A stretch of DNA of 64,000 nt from Nitrosomonas sp. JL21. Lineage in GTDB: Bacteria > Pseudomonadota > Gammaproteobacteria > Burkholderiales > Nitrosomonadaceae. Within the stretch, counting starts at the first letter, position 1; each line of letters starts with the position of its first letter. Where the stretch lies: contig NZ_QRCB01000003.1 in the NCBI RefSeq assembly GCF_009833095.1, positions 31,283-95,282 of the forward strand. The letters are read 5' to 3'. A program made the translations under genes and the position numbers. Below, piece by piece: positions 9,485 through 18,779 of this stretch. The notes below the pieces were generated by a model. The model was not told where the DNA came from and did no database searches. It worked only from the letters and a program-made list of their open reading frames with translations.

Positions 9485-10318
9485 TCAACCGTATAACTGA
9501 CGCCTTAATCCACATCGATTCAGTATGATTGCGCTGATTTCCTCAATGGAGATGCGCGTTGTATCCAAATAAGGAATATTCTCTGACTGGAAGAGTAACT
9601 CTTGCCATTGAATTTCCTGCTGACACTGGGTAAGTGATGCATATGGACTATTAGGGCGCCGTTCCTGTCGGATGAAATACAATTGGGCAGGACTCAACGT
9701 TAATCCGAACAATTTGCTCCTGACGGGTTCTAACAGTTTAGGCAATTGCATCGTCGGCATATCTTCCGGGGTCAGCGGGTAATTGGCGGCAGCGATGCCA
9801 TATTGCAATCCCAAATAGAGGCAGGTTGGCGTTTTTCCGCAGCGTGAAACACCGATCAGAATGATGTCAGCTTCGTTGAAATTCTGCGGACTGACGCCGT
9901 CATCATGGGCCAGCACATAATTAATCGCCGCAATTCGCTTGAAATATGACAAATGATGTTGCAGGCCATGCGAGCGGCCGGCCATGCGCGCAAAAGGCTG
10001 ATGAAGCTCTTCTTCAATGGAACGGATGAACGTTTCAAAGAAATCAAAAATACGGCAATTACCCTGCTTTATGACGTCGAGAATGTCTGGTTTCAACAAG
10101 GTACTGAAGACCAACGGCCGCTGACCGTCACATTCAACCGCATGATTGATTTGTGCCAGCACGGCGTGTGCTTTTTCAACGGTATCCAGAAAAGGGGCAT
10201 TGATGATTTCCCATTCGATGCCGTCAAACTGGGTTAAAAGACTGTGTCCCAGCGTTTCGACCGTGATGCCGGTGCGGTCTGACAGATAGAAGACAGTTCG
10301 TTTCTGTGTGCTTATCAT
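9485..10318 (-). CDS. ppsR: Bifunctional PEP synthase regulatory protein (kinase/pyrophosphorylase, DUF299)
   Basis: This 277-residue protein belongs to the PSRP family, which inactivates PEP synthase by ADP-dependent threonine phosphorylation and reactivates it by Pi-dependent dephosphorylation. The P-loop GVSRCGKTPT is around residues 150-159, and the N-terminal VFYLSDRTGITVETLGHSLL block is typical. The ATG at 10318 is chosen because it overlaps the TGA stop of ppsA by four bases (10315-10318), a normal coupled arrangement; an upstream in-frame start nine codons earlier would lie inside ppsA. The target enzyme is encoded immediately upstream, which fixes its role. Confidence 0.93.
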   Translation of the reverse strand: MISTQKRTVFYLSDRTGITVETLGHSLLTQFDGIEWEIINAPFLDTVEKAHAVLAQINHAVECDGQRPLVFSTLLKPDILDVIKQGNCRIFDFFETFIRSIEEELHQPFARMAGRSHGLQHHLSYFKRIAAINYVLAHDDGVSPQNFNEADIILIGVSRCGKTPTCLYLGLQYGIAAANYPLTPEDMPTMQLPKLLEPVRSKLFGLTLSPAQLYFIRQERRPNSPYASLTQCQQEIQWQELLFQSENIPYLDTTRISIEEISAIILNRCGLRRQLYG

Positions 10319-12693
10319 GTCTTGATGCTGGCCAGATTGTTCCAAGTCTGCAACACGGAATCAGAATTCAGCGATAAGCTGGTGACGCCTTGTTCGAACA
10401 ACCAATGTGCAAAGTCGGGATAATCCGATGGACCTTGTCCGCAGATGCCTATGTATTTGTCGTGTTTGCGGCAAGCCTCGATGGCCATCGACAATAATTT
10501 CTTTACCGCCGGATTGCGCTCATCGAATAGATGGGAAACCAAACCTGAATCGCGATCGATACCGAGTGAAAGTTGCGTCATATCGTTGGAACCGATTGAA
10601 AAGCCATCAAAGAATTGTAGAAATTCCTCTGCCAGCAGAGCATTTGAAGGAATTTCGCACATCATGATGATACGCAGGCCATTTTTACCGCGCTCAAGAC
10701 CATGTGATGCAAGCAGCGCAGTAACTTGCTCGGCTTCTTCGAGGGTGCGGCAAAAGGGAATCATGACCTCAACGTTGACGAGATTCATATCATTGCGCAC
10801 GGCGAGCAGTGCCTTGCACTCCAGTTCGAAACACTCACGGAAGGCAGCCGATAAATAGCGTGAGGCGCCGCGAAAGCCAATCATGGGATTTTCTTCATGA
10901 GGTTCATAGCGATTGCCTGCAATCAAGTTGGCATACTCGTTCGATTTGAAATCAGAAGTCCGCACGATCACAGGATGCGGAAAGAACGCCGCCGCCAAGG
11001 TGGCGATCCCTTCCATCAATTTCTTGATGTAGAAGTCAACTGGCGAAGCGTATCCGGTGATCCGATGATCAATTTCTGCTTTCAGGTCGGCTGGTAGGCG
11101 ATCATATTCCAGTAACGCCTTTGGGTGAATGCCGATCATGTTGTTGATGATGAATTCCAAGCGCGCAAGTCCTATGCCCTGATTGGGGATTCGAGAAAAT
11201 GCGAAGGCATGGGATGGATTCCCGACATTCATCATGATCTTCACAGGTAAATCCGGCAATTTCCCGGTGTCTGTAGCAGTCTGATCAAAGGTCAACAAAC
11301 CTTGATAGACATAGCCGGTATCACCTTCGGCGCAGGATACGGTGACGGCGGTTCCTTCATTGATTTTTTCCGTTGCATCGCCACAGCCCACTACCGCCGG
11401 GATTCCCATTTCCCGAGCGACGATGGCTGCGTGACAGGTGCGCCCGCCGCGGTTCGTCACAATAGCGGCCGCCCGTTTCATGATGGGTTCCCAGTCCGGA
11501 TCCGTCATGTCGGTAACGAGCACGTCGCCGGGTTGAATTTCATGCATTTGATCGATATGCAGAATCAAGCGCGCCGTGCCTTGCCCGATTTTATTGCCAA
11601 TCGCACGGCCTTCGACGAGGCGCACACCTTGATCATTCAAGGTGAAGCGTTCGACCACCGAACTGCTGCGGCTTTCCACTGTTTCCGGCCGGGCCTGAAC
11701 GATATAAAGATTTCCATCGAATCCATCCAATGCCCATTCAATATCCATCGGACGGTTGTAATGCTGCTCGATGATCATGGCCTGGTGGGCCAGTGCTTCA
11801 ACCTGAGCATCGGATAACGAAAAACGGCTCCGCCGCACAGCGTCGACATCGCGAGTCAACGTGAAAGTATCGGTTGCAGTACTTTGGTCGTTGTAAATCA
11901 TTTCAATTGCCTTGGTGCCCAGCCTACGGGATAGAATCGCGGGATGTCCGGTGATTAAGTTGCGTTTGTAGACATAAAATTCATCCGGATTGACGGTGCC
12001 CTGCACAATGGTCTCGCCCAATCCGTAGGCAGTGGTGATGAAGATCGCATCCCGGAATCCCGATTCCGTGTCCAACGTGAACATGACGCCACTCGCACCG
12101 GCATCACTACGCACCATTTTCTGTATCCCGGCTGAGAGAAGAACCTTGTCATGCGGGAAGTTTTGATGAACCCGATAGGCGATGGCGCGATCATTGTAGA
12201 GGGAAGCAAATACGATTCTGATTGCGGCGATGATTTGATCCAAGCCGCGAACATTCAGCAGCGTTTCTTGCTGACCTGCAAATGAAGCATCGGCTAGATC
12301 TTCGGCGGTTGCGGACGAGCGTACCGCAAACGAGAGTTCTGTACGTTCGCCGCTCAGCGTGACTAGCTTACCATAGGCTTCTTCGATCGCTCCCAGAACA
12401 GGAGCCGGGAAGGGAGCTTCAAGCAGCCAGGCGCGGATGGTTTTGCCTGCTGCCGCTAATGCAGTGATGTCGTCCACATTCAGACTATCCAATAGAGGAT
12501 GGATACGGTCGGGCAATTGATTGAATGTCAAGAATTCCTGATAAGCGAGGGTCGTAGTCGCAAAACCCATCGGGACATTGACGCCGGCACGCGAAAGGTG
12601 GCTGATCATTTCGCCCAACGAGGCATTTTTACCGCCCACACGACCGATGTCGTTCATCGTTAATTGATCGAACCATGCGATATATTCCGACAT
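10315..12693 (-). CDS. ppsA: Phosphoenolpyruvate synthase
   Basis: This 792-residue cytoplasmic enzyme makes PEP, AMP and Pi from pyruvate and ATP, the first step of gluconeogenesis from pyruvate. The order is the family's: an N-terminal ATP-grasp domain (VGGKNASLGEM, SFAVRSSATAEDLADASFAG), a mobile phosphohistidine domain with catalytic His421 in GGRTCHAAIVAREMG, and a C-terminal PEP/pyruvate TIM barrel (SIGSNDMTQLSLGIDRDS, GICGQGPSDYPDFA). Length matches the E. coli protein. It is translationally coupled to the regulator gene downstream. In an autotroph it would link pyruvate to sugar synthesis. Identification is secure. Confidence 0.97.
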   Translation of the reverse strand: MSEYIAWFDQLTMNDIGRVGGKNASLGEMISHLSRAGVNVPMGFATTTLAYQEFLTFNQLPDRIHPLLDSLNVDDITALAAAGKTIRAWLLEAPFPAPVLGAIEEAYGKLVTLSGERTELSFAVRSSATAEDLADASFAGQQETLLNVRGLDQIIAAIRIVFASLYNDRAIAYRVHQNFPHDKVLLSAGIQKMVRSDAGASGVMFTLDTESGFRDAIFITTAYGLGETIVQGTVNPDEFYVYKRNLITGHPAILSRRLGTKAIEMIYNDQSTATDTFTLTRDVDAVRRSRFSLSDAQVEALAHQAMIIEQHYNRPMDIEWALDGFDGNLYIVQARPETVESRSSSVVERFTLNDQGVRLVEGRAIGNKIGQGTARLILHIDQMHEIQPGDVLVTDMTDPDWEPIMKRAAAIVTNRGGRTCHAAIVAREMGIPAVVGCGDATEKINEGTAVTVSCAEGDTGYVYQGLLTFDQTATDTGKLPDLPVKIMMNVGNPSHAFAFSRIPNQGIGLARLEFIINNMIGIHPKALLEYDRLPADLKAEIDHRITGYASPVDFYIKKLMEGIATLAAAFFPHPVIVRTSDFKSNEYANLIAGNRYEPHEENPMIGFRGASRYLSAAFRECFELECKALLAVRNDMNLVNVEVMIPFCRTLEEAEQVTALLASHGLERGKNGLRIIMMCEIPSNALLAEEFLQFFDGFSIGSNDMTQLSLGIDRDSGLVSHLFDERNPAVKKLLSMAIEACRKHDKYIGICGQGPSDYPDFAHWLFEQGVTSLSLNSDSVLQTWNNLASIKT

Positions 12694-12902
12694 TGCTAGA
12701 ACTCCTCATTTCTTTGTTCGTTTTTTCATTATAGCCCTGCGAGTCGCTAATTGCTGTGAAGATCGCGATAGCTGCGGTTCAGTCATGCAATCACAAGAAC
12801 AATTTCTTCGGAGAGGGCTTCGATGTTTGTTTGATGGATTCAACTTCGACGAGGAAGGGGGAACGATGAACTCGAAAAAGCTGATACGGTATAGGATTGC
12901 TC

Positions 12903-12930
12903 AAAAAAAACCACCGCCAGAGCGGTGGTT
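12903..12930 (-). terminator. Rho-independent terminator
   Basis: A perfect 9-bp stem (AACCACCGC/GCGGTGGTT, loop of four) is followed on the minus strand by eight T. It lies 47 bases after the stop of the gene at 12978-13364 and so ends that transcript before ppsA. Confidence 0.9.
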
Positions 12931-12977
12931 AAGGTGCCCCTAATTTGAAGACAGGGTCGGAGATAAGGGAGGAATGG

Positions 12978-13364
12978 TTATCTCACCGTGCTGGCGGGAT
13001 CCTCTATATTGATTTTTGCCTTATTGATAGGCATCTGTTGTTGGCTGAGTATTTTTCTATAAAGCTCAGCATGGCGTAAATTATCGTTTAATTGTTTTTT
13101 GTATTCATGAATATTGGCCAGTGTGTGGGAACGGAAGTCTTGGCCCTGCCTGCCATAGTAATATGGATGAGCTTCGTACTTTTCAAGCTGGGATTGATGC
13201 TCTTGCAAATGCATCGCTGCTTGATTTGCCCTGTCTTCATAATATTTGATCAGACTGGCATGATCATCATCATGAATTCCCTCAATCGAGAAGGCGGGAG
13301 AAATCGATAAGCAAAAAATGAAGGCGCATCCGGAGGCTCGGACGAAACGATTGAATGCGGTCAT
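12978..13364 (-). CDS. Small periplasmic protein of unknown function
   Basis: This 128-residue protein has a signal peptide (about 1-26, FIFCLSISPAFS). The mature part is helical, with many His, Gln and Tyr (HLQEHQSQLEKYEAHPYYYG) and a probable coiled coil around 45-110. GGAG precedes the ATG. It has its own terminator downstream and a repeated TAATAGTTTC element about 90-120 bases upstream of the start, so it looks like a single-gene, separately controlled transcription unit. The family is not recognised. Confidence 0.7.
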   Translation of the reverse strand: MTAFNRFVRASGCAFIFCLSISPAFSIEGIHDDDHASLIKYYEDRANQAAMHLQEHQSQLEKYEAHPYYYGRQGQDFRSHTLANIHEYKKQLNDNLRHAELYRKILSQQQMPINKAKINIEDPASTVR

Positions 13365-13433
13365 GATGAGTACTCTCCATCTATGATTTGATGGCAGTAT
13401 CTTAACGAAGTCGATCGGGCCCTGTATATTGGG

Positions 13434-13485
13434 GAAACTATTGTTTCTCGCTAATAGTTTCTCATTGAGCTGAACTAATAGTTTC
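13434..13485 (-). promoter_or_regulatory. Repeated TAATAGTTTC element, possible operator
   Basis: CTAATAGTTTC occurs at 13451-13461 and 13475-13485, 24 bases apart. The inverse GAAACTATT is at 13434-13442. The group lies upstream of the secreted protein gene that starts at 13364 and downstream of the lgt stop codon. Repeats on one helical face at about two turns suggest a regulator site; the function is inference. Confidence 0.45.
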
Positions 13486-13569
13486 CATTAGAGATGAGGA
13501 TCCTCGCTGAATCTGAACTGATTTTTAGGCATGCCTGAGTAATTCAGCACAGGGACGGGCTGTATCGGC

Positions 13570-14391
13570 TCAACGTTTTTTTCGTTGCTGCGGTTTGGCG
13601 CGCACAGCGGAAGTTTGTCGATTTGCCCAGATGATCACAATGATGCCTCCAAGAATCATGGGAATGGATAGCCATTGTCCCATTGTAATTCCCAATGTCA
13701 GAACGCCCATGAAACCATCTTCCGGTTCACGGAAAAATTCTGTGAACGAACGCACGACCCCATATCCGATCATAAACATACCGCTAACGGCGCCAGTGGC
13801 GCGAGGCTTGGAGGAGTAAATCCACAGGACGATAAATAAGACGATGCCTTCAAGCCCTGCTTGATAAAGCTGAGAGGGATGGCGCGGGAGTTCGTCGACA
13901 TACGGAAAAACCATACCCCAAGGCACATCGGTAGGTCGTCCCCATAGTTCGGCATTGATGAAATTGCCGATGCGGCCCGCGCCAAGTCCGGGAGGAATGA
14001 GTGGAGCAATAAAATCGGTTACTGCCAACCACGGTAAATGATATTTGCGCGCCAGCATGATCATCGCAACTAATACACCGAGCAATCCGCCATGAAAGGA
14101 CATGCCGCCTTCCCAGATGGCAAACACTTTCAATGGATGCTCCAGGTAATATCCGAGCTGATAGAACAGCACGTGGCCCAGGCGTCCTCCGATGATCACG
14201 CCGAGCATGCCATAGAACAGAGCATCATCAAGCATCTGATAAGTAAATGCAGACTGGGGATTATGCCTGATGCGATAACGTCCGAGCAGAATGAATAGTA
14301 CAAAACCGAGCAGGTACATCAATCCATACCAATGGACGGACAAGGGGCCTACGGAAATGGCGACAGGGTCAATTTGTGGGTGAACTATCAT
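13570..14391 (-). CDS. lgt: Prolipoprotein diacylglyceryl transferase
   Basis: This 273-residue inner-membrane enzyme transfers diacylglycerol from phosphatidylglycerol to the lipobox cysteine, the first step of lipoprotein maturation. The Lgt signature [14 protein letters not shown] is present near residue 140, with the [16 protein letters not shown]-terminus and about seven hydrophobic segments. The C-terminal tail is basic ([10 protein letters not shown]). AAGG lies upstream of the ATG. It diverges from ilvD across a 98-base spacer, which is a common arrangement in betaproteobacteria. Identification is secure. Confidence 0.96.
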   Translation of the reverse strand: MIVHPQIDPVAISVGPLSVHWYGLMYLLGFVLFILLGRYRIRHNPQSAFTYQMLDDALFYGMLGVIIGGRLGHVLFYQLGYYLEHPLKVFAIWEGGMSFHGGLLGVLVAMIMLARKYHLPWLAVTDFIAPLIPPGLGAGRIGNFINAELWGRPTDVPWGMVFPYVDELPRHPSQLYQAGLEGIVLFIVLWIYSSKPRATGAVSGMFMIGYGVVRSFTEFFREPEDGFMGVLTLGITMGQWLSIPMILGGIIVIIWANRQTSAVRAKPQQRKKR

Positions 14392-14489
14392 AGTTTCAGC
14401 CTTCTTAGGGTAAAATATCGTTCATTATAGCAAGCGTGCTTATGCGCGCTTGGTCATCAGTCGTATATTTATCTCATTCAGGAGCAAGC

Positions 14490-16163
14490 ATGTCAGACAA
14501 TAGACGTAGTCAAGCCATTACTCAAGGTCACCAACATGCACCCAGCCGTGCGATGCTGCGTGCCGTCGGCTTTGGCGATGGGGATTTCAATAAGCCGATC
14601 GTAGGCGTTGCCAATGGCTATTCGACGATTACGCCGTGCAATAAGGGCTTGAACGATCTTTCGATGAAAGCCGAATCGGTCTTGCGGCAAGCGGGCGCCA
14701 TGCCGCAGATGTTTGGTACCATCACGGTATCCGATGGCATTTCGATGGGTACGGAAGGCATGAAGTATTCGTTGGTTTCGCGGGAAGTCATTGCCGATTC
14801 GGTTGAAACCTGTGTGCAGAGTGGAAGTATGGATGGTGTAATCGCCATTGGGGGTTGCGACAAAAATATGCCCGGCGCGATGATCGCGATGGCGCGCATG
14901 AACGTGCCCGCGATTTTTGTGTATGGTGGCACGATCAAACCGGGACACTATAAAAATCAAGATTTGACGGTTGTCAGTGTATTTGAAGCGGTAGGAAAGC
15001 ACAGCGCGCATAAGATCGACGACGAAGAGTTGTTGCAGATCGAACGGCATGCATGCCCCGGTGCTGGTTCGTGCGGCGGTATGTATACTGCAAACACGAT
15101 GTCATCCGCCTTCGAGGCGATGGGCATGAGTTTGCCTTATTCGTCGACGATGTCTGCGGAAGATAATGAGAAATTGCTGAGCGCCGGCCAATCTGCGGAA
15201 GTATTGGTCAATGCCATCAAAAAACAAATTCTGCCGCGCGATATCATTACTCGCCAATCGATCGAAAATGCCATCGCCGTCATCATGGCTGTAGGTGGCT
15301 CAACCAATGCGATACTCCATTTCCTGGCCATTGCTCATGCCGCCGGGGTCGAATGGAATATTGATGATTTCGAGGAAATACGCGGCAAAGTGCCTGTGCT
15401 ATGCGATCTCAAACCTTCCGGACGTTATGTCGCTGCCGATCTTCACCGCGCCGGTGGCATTCCACAAGTGATGAAAATGTTACTGACACGCGGTTTGTTG
15501 CATGGCGATTGCATTACGATCAGTGGACAAACGATAGCGGAAGTTCTGAAAGATATTCCCGATGCGCCGCGCACTGATCAGGACGTGATTCGCCCATGGG
15601 ATAATCCGATGTATGCGCAAGGACATTTGGCGATTCTGAAAGGCAATCTCTCGACGGAAGGGTGTGTGGCGAAAATATCCGGAATCAAGAATCCGAAAAT
15701 CACCGGGCCTGCACGGGTATTTGAGTCGGAAGAGACCTGCATGGCGGCAATTCTGGCGCGTAAAATTCAACCGGGTGATGTCGTTGTGATCCGCTATGAG
15801 GGACCTAAGGGGGGGCCTGGTATGAGAGAAATGCTATCACCAACTTCTGCCTTGATTGGAGAAGGGCTGGGAGATTCGGTCGGATTGATTACCGATGGGC
15901 GTTTTTCGGGTGGCACGTATGGAATGGTGGTCGGGCATGTGGCACCGGAAGCGTTTGTTGGCGGAAACATCGCGCTCGTTCAAGAGGGCGATTCGATTAC
16001 CATCGATGCCGAGCAGCGTCTGTTGCAATTGAATGTCTCCGATTCCGAACTGGCAAAGCGCCGGGCAGCTTGGCAACCGCCCCAGCCGCGCTATTCGCGG
16101 GGTGTGCTGGCGAAATATGCCAAGCTGGTATCCAGCGCCAGTCAAGGAGCAATAACCGATTGA
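14490..16163 (+). CDS. ilvD: Dihydroxy-acid dehydratase
   Basis: This 557-residue Fe-S enzyme dehydrates 2,3-dihydroxy-isovalerate and 2,3-dihydroxy-3-methylvalerate in valine, leucine and isoleucine synthesis. The ATG at 14490 is preferred because AGGAGC stands just before it and the protein then begins [20 protein letters not shown]; an in-frame ATG at 14436 would add 18 atypical residues. Cluster cysteines are seen in [22 protein letters not shown] and [15 protein letters not shown], and the C-terminal [14 protein letters not shown] block is typical. The length is that of the short [2Fe-2S]-type enzymes rather than the ~616-residue E. coli form. Confidence 0.96.
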   Translation: MSDNRRSQAITQGHQHAPSRAMLRAVGFGDGDFNKPIVGVANGYSTITPCNKGLNDLSMKAESVLRQAGAMPQMFGTITVSDGISMGTEGMKYSLVSREVIADSVETCVQSGSMDGVIAIGGCDKNMPGAMIAMARMNVPAIFVYGGTIKPGHYKNQDLTVVSVFEAVGKHSAHKIDDEELLQIERHACPGAGSCGGMYTANTMSSAFEAMGMSLPYSSTMSAEDNEKLLSAGQSAEVLVNAIKKQILPRDIITRQSIENAIAVIMAVGGSTNAILHFLAIAHAAGVEWNIDDFEEIRGKVPVLCDLKPSGRYVAADLHRAGGIPQVMKMLLTRGLLHGDCITISGQTIAEVLKDIPDAPRTDQDVIRPWDNPMYAQGHLAILKGNLSTEGCVAKISGIKNPKITGPARVFESEETCMAAILARKIQPGDVVVIRYEGPKGGPGMREMLSPTSALIGEGLGDSVGLITDGRFSGGTYGMVVGHVAPEAFVGGNIALVQEGDSITIDAEQRLLQLNVSDSELAKRRAAWQPPQPRYSRGVLAKYAKLVSSASQGAITD

Positions 16164-16406
16164 TAGGAATTTTATCCGCTGTTACGTCCGAGTCTGATGT
16201 TGACTTCGAAAGGAACTCATTAATTTATGATGAACTCTGAGAAGAGCAACATCATCTGAAGTGGACAGTTGATCCCGAAGTTGATGAGCGAGGCAGGAAA
16301 TAGCGTCATCGCATACAGAGAGAACAAATTTTCAGGATTTGCTGCATGCGTGTGAAGTTCAGGGTAGAATGGCAGTCCTTTTATAATTATTATTAAGGAA
16401 AAAAAT

Positions 16407-16718
16407 ATGAAAAAAGTTTTAATAGGAGTCGTTGCTGCATCAACCTTATTACTGACCGGTGTTGCACAAGCCAATGCAGATCTGGCGAAAAGTAGTGGCT
16501 GTCTGAATTGTCATAATGTCGATACCAAACTGGTTGGCCCAAGTTTGAAAGATGTTGCTGCTAAATACGCGGGTCAAGCCGATGCTGCAACATATTTAGC
16601 CGGTAAAATAAAAAACGGCAGTAAAGATGTTTGGGGTCCCATTCCAATGCCACCAAATACTACCGTTAGCGATGAAAATGCTAAAGTGTTAGCAGACTTT
16701 ATTCTGACACTGAAGTAA
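16407..16718 (+). CDS. Cytochrome c-551/c-552 (c8-type monohaem)
   Basis: This 103-residue periplasmic electron carrier has a signal peptide (about 1-23, ending AQANA). The mature part has a CLNCH haem motif (Cys32, Cys35, His36), the GPSLKDVAAKYAGQ helix and a PIPMPPN loop with the axial Met81. This matches the small soluble cytochrome c-552 that carries electrons to terminal oxidases or nitrite reductase, and which is abundant in ammonia oxidisers. AAGGAAA precedes the ATG and a strong terminator follows at 16736, so it is a single-gene unit with little extra sequence, as expected for a highly expressed protein. Confidence 0.93.
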   Translation: MKKVLIGVVAASTLLLTGVAQANADLAKSSGCLNCHNVDTKLVGPSLKDVAAKYAGQADAATYLAGKIKNGSKDVWGPIPMPPNTTVSDENAKVLADFILTLK

Positions 16719-16735
16719 TTTCATTCTGAATTCGT

Positions 16736-16765
16736 AAAAGCCGACGTTATAAACGTCGGCTTTTT
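16736..16765 (+). terminator. Rho-independent terminator after cytochrome c-552
   Basis: AAAAGCCGACG and CGTCGGCTTTT form an 11-bp stem with a short loop, followed by a T-rich run. It lies 17 bases after the cytochrome stop codon. Confidence 0.9.
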
Positions 16766-16816
16766 ATTTGCTTCAATTCACATCGATTCGGAACAGAAAC
16801 ATTCTTCGGGAGAGAA

Positions 16817-17239
16817 ATGAAAACTCGAATTACCTGGAAAGGAAATGTCAGTTTTTTAGCTGAATCAGGCAGTGGTCATTCAGTGTTGATGGATGGCGCA
16901 CCAGAGGCGGGTGGGCAGAATGCCGGACCACGCCCAATGGAGATGGTATTGATGGGGCTTGGCGGCTGCACTGCATTTGATGTGATATTGATTTTGAAAA
17001 AAGGCCGTCATGACATTCGCGATTGTGTCGTTGAAATCGAGGCCGAGCGCGCTTCGGCGGATCCGAAAGTATTTACTCATATTCATCTTCATTTCATCGT
17101 TATGGCTAAGGATGTGAGTTCTCAGCATGTTCAACGGGCTATCGATTTATCTGCGGAGAAATACTGCTCGGCATCGATCATGCTAAGGAGCACTGCAAAA
17201 ATAACCCATGATTTCGAACTTATTAATGTGTCATCGTAG
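16817..17239 (+). CDS. OsmC/Ohr family protein (YhfA-like)
   Basis: This 140-residue cytoplasmic protein has the OsmC fold: beta-strands at the start (TRITWKGNVSFLAES), a GPRPMEMVLMGLGGCTAFDV helix that carries one catalytic-type Cys, and a second Cys in LSAEKYCSASIML. Two conserved cysteines are the peroxidatic pair in Ohr/OsmC proteins, so thiol-based peroxide reduction is possible. The sequence is closer to the YhfA-type branch, whose role is unsettled. GGGAG precedes the ATG. It stands between the cytochrome terminator and cheV, which runs the other way. Confidence 0.88.
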   Translation: MKTRITWKGNVSFLAESGSGHSVLMDGAPEAGGQNAGPRPMEMVLMGLGGCTAFDVILILKKGRHDIRDCVVEIEAERASADPKVFTHIHLHFIVMAKDVSSQHVQRAIDLSAEKYCSASIMLRSTAKITHDFELINVSS

Positions 17240-17432
17240 TTGCGTTGATTAATGCAGAGGACGAGTTAAGCAATCAGCTTACCGAATCCCGGCATCCAAG
17301 ATATATCAATATGATAGACGAGGAAATGAATGCCGCGCAGCGAAGTGATTTGCTGGTGCGATCAATGAGTCAGGGTTTCCATCGAGCAGTAATCCCTAAC
17401 TATGCATCTGCGTTCAAAACCAATGTTTTGAT

Positions 17433-18383
17433 TTAAGCCAATGCTTTTCGGATCGTATCGGCGAGTTCTCCGGCTTCAAATTTGGCGATGAAAGCATCAG
17501 CACCCACCGATTTAACGTGATTTTCATTGGCTTCTCCAGTTAGAGAAGAGTGAATCACCACAGGAACAGACTTAAAACGTTGATCGCTCTTGATGTTGCG
17601 TGTGAGTGTAAATCCATCCATTTCGGGCATTTCCAGGTCAGTTAGCACCAGTGCGATTTTATCTTGCAATGTTTTACCTTCCGCTGCTGCAGCATCTGAG
17701 ATCGATTGAATCCGTTTCCATGCCTCCAGCCCCGTGTGGGTCATCACATACGGTACATCGAGGGTTTTAAGTTCTTTTTCGATCATGCTGCGCGCGAGGG
17801 GTGAATCATCTGCAGCTAGAATCATTTTCCCTGCGGGAAGCTTTATTTTGGGGCCAACTTTTTCGGGTGTAATGGCCTCAGTAGCAGAGGGCAGAACATC
17901 ACGCAATATCTGCTCTACATCGAGTACCTGAGCCAAGCGGGAATCTTCGGTATTGCCGTCGATTCGAGCAATACTGGTCACCATATTGCCCCCTTTACCT
18001 TCCGCGGCGATAACTTGACTCCATTCTAGGCGTACGATTTCATTGACTTCTTCCACGGCGAACGCCTGCGTTGAGCGTGCATATTCAGTAACCAGGAGGA
18101 TGGGTAGCTCTTTTTTGGGCGTGCAACCGATCACCTTGGGTAGATTGATGACAGTAATGACCTGGCCGCGAATATTGGCAACGCCCATGACATTTGCGGG
18201 TGCATTTGCAATGGCGGTGATAGTTGGCATGACAAGAATCTCTCGTATTTTGAAGACATTAATGCCGAATAATTCACGCTGATGTGTGCCGGGTGCGTCC
18301 CCCAGCTTGAAAAGTAATAGCTCGAACTTGTTGGTGGCAGTCAGGTTAGTGCGCTCGTCTATTTCATGCAGTGCTGTGTTCAT
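17433..18383 (-). CDS. cheV: Chemotaxis coupling protein CheV (CheW-receiver fusion)
   Basis: This 316-residue cytoplasmic protein has an N-terminal CheW domain (about 20-165: LLFKLGDAPGTHQRELFGIN, VMGVANIRGQVITVINLP, FAVEEVNEIVRLEWSQV) and a C-terminal receiver domain (about 190-316) with the acidic pair in MILAADDSPLARSM, the phospho-acceptor Asp in LVLTDLEMPEMDG, and an HSSL/AFIAKF end block. CheV couples chemoreceptors to CheA and adapts signalling through phosphorylation. No other chemotaxis or flagellar gene is nearby, so it is an orphan. Two candidate sigma-28 promoters lie upstream. Confidence 0.93.
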   Translation of the reverse strand: MNTALHEIDERTNLTATNKFELLLFKLGDAPGTHQRELFGINVFKIREILVMPTITAIANAPANVMGVANIRGQVITVINLPKVIGCTPKKELPILLVTEYARSTQAFAVEEVNEIVRLEWSQVIAAEGKGGNMVTSIARIDGNTEDSRLAQVLDVEQILRDVLPSATEAITPEKVGPKIKLPAGKMILAADDSPLARSMIEKELKTLDVPYVMTHTGLEAWKRIQSISDAAAAEGKTLQDKIALVLTDLEMPEMDGFTLTRNIKSDQRFKSVPVVIHSSLTGEANENHVKSVGADAFIAKFEAGELADTIRKALA

Positions 18384-18442
18384 ACCGTGCTCTCCGCTAT
18401 TTGCCAGTAATGATGTGAGTAAGCCAAAAAATTTCTCAGAAG

Positions 18443-18469
18443 CTATCGGTATGATCAGCCTTCGATTTG
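18443..18469 (-). promoter_or_regulatory. Candidate flagellar sigma-28 promoter, proximal to cheV
   Basis: On the minus strand CAAATCGA-N11-ACCGATAG resembles the FliA consensus TAAAGTTT-N11-GCCGATAA, with the CCGATA core intact and the exact spacing. It lies about 60 bases before the cheV start codon. Confidence 0.5.
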
Positions 18470-18535
18470 CAGATGCTGAAAATAATTCATGGATAGCTAA
18501 TTTTGCCCATCGTAAATAATTGATAAGAGTGTATC

Positions 18536-18562
18536 GTATCGAATAAAGATGAAAAAACTTTA
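18536..18562 (-). promoter_or_regulatory. Candidate flagellar sigma-28 promoter, distal to cheV
   Basis: On the minus strand TAAAGTTT-N11-TTCGATAC matches the FliA -35 element at all eight positions and five of eight in the -10, with consensus spacing. It lies about 153 bases upstream of cheV. Confidence 0.55.
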
Positions 18563-18779
18563 GGAGAGCCTTAAAAGTCGTGCATATTCAATTCTGATTG
18601 AACATAGAAGATGCGGTTTGCAAAGCGGGCTTGATGATGTGCTGATCAAAACAATGCCAGGGAGATTGAGCAAGAGTCGGAGCGATAAATACCGAAAATT
18701 GTCATGGATCATATCTTTATTCTGTTGGATTAGTGCCGTTCATAGAAGACTTTCATTCACTGGATAGTCTGGAGAAAAA

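Larger units (their letters stand above)
18384..18779. other. Divergent spacer between cheV and the C13-domain gene
   Basis: This 396-base region has no gene I can support. It contains the two sigma-28-like sites on the cheV side. On the right, GGAGA stands just before the start at 18780; no clear promoter was found for that gene. Confidence 0.5.

Noticed and set aside
17245..17436. 63-residue frame after the OsmC-like gene
   Set aside because: It has a TTG start, no ribosome site, and overlaps the end of cheV; no recognisable content.
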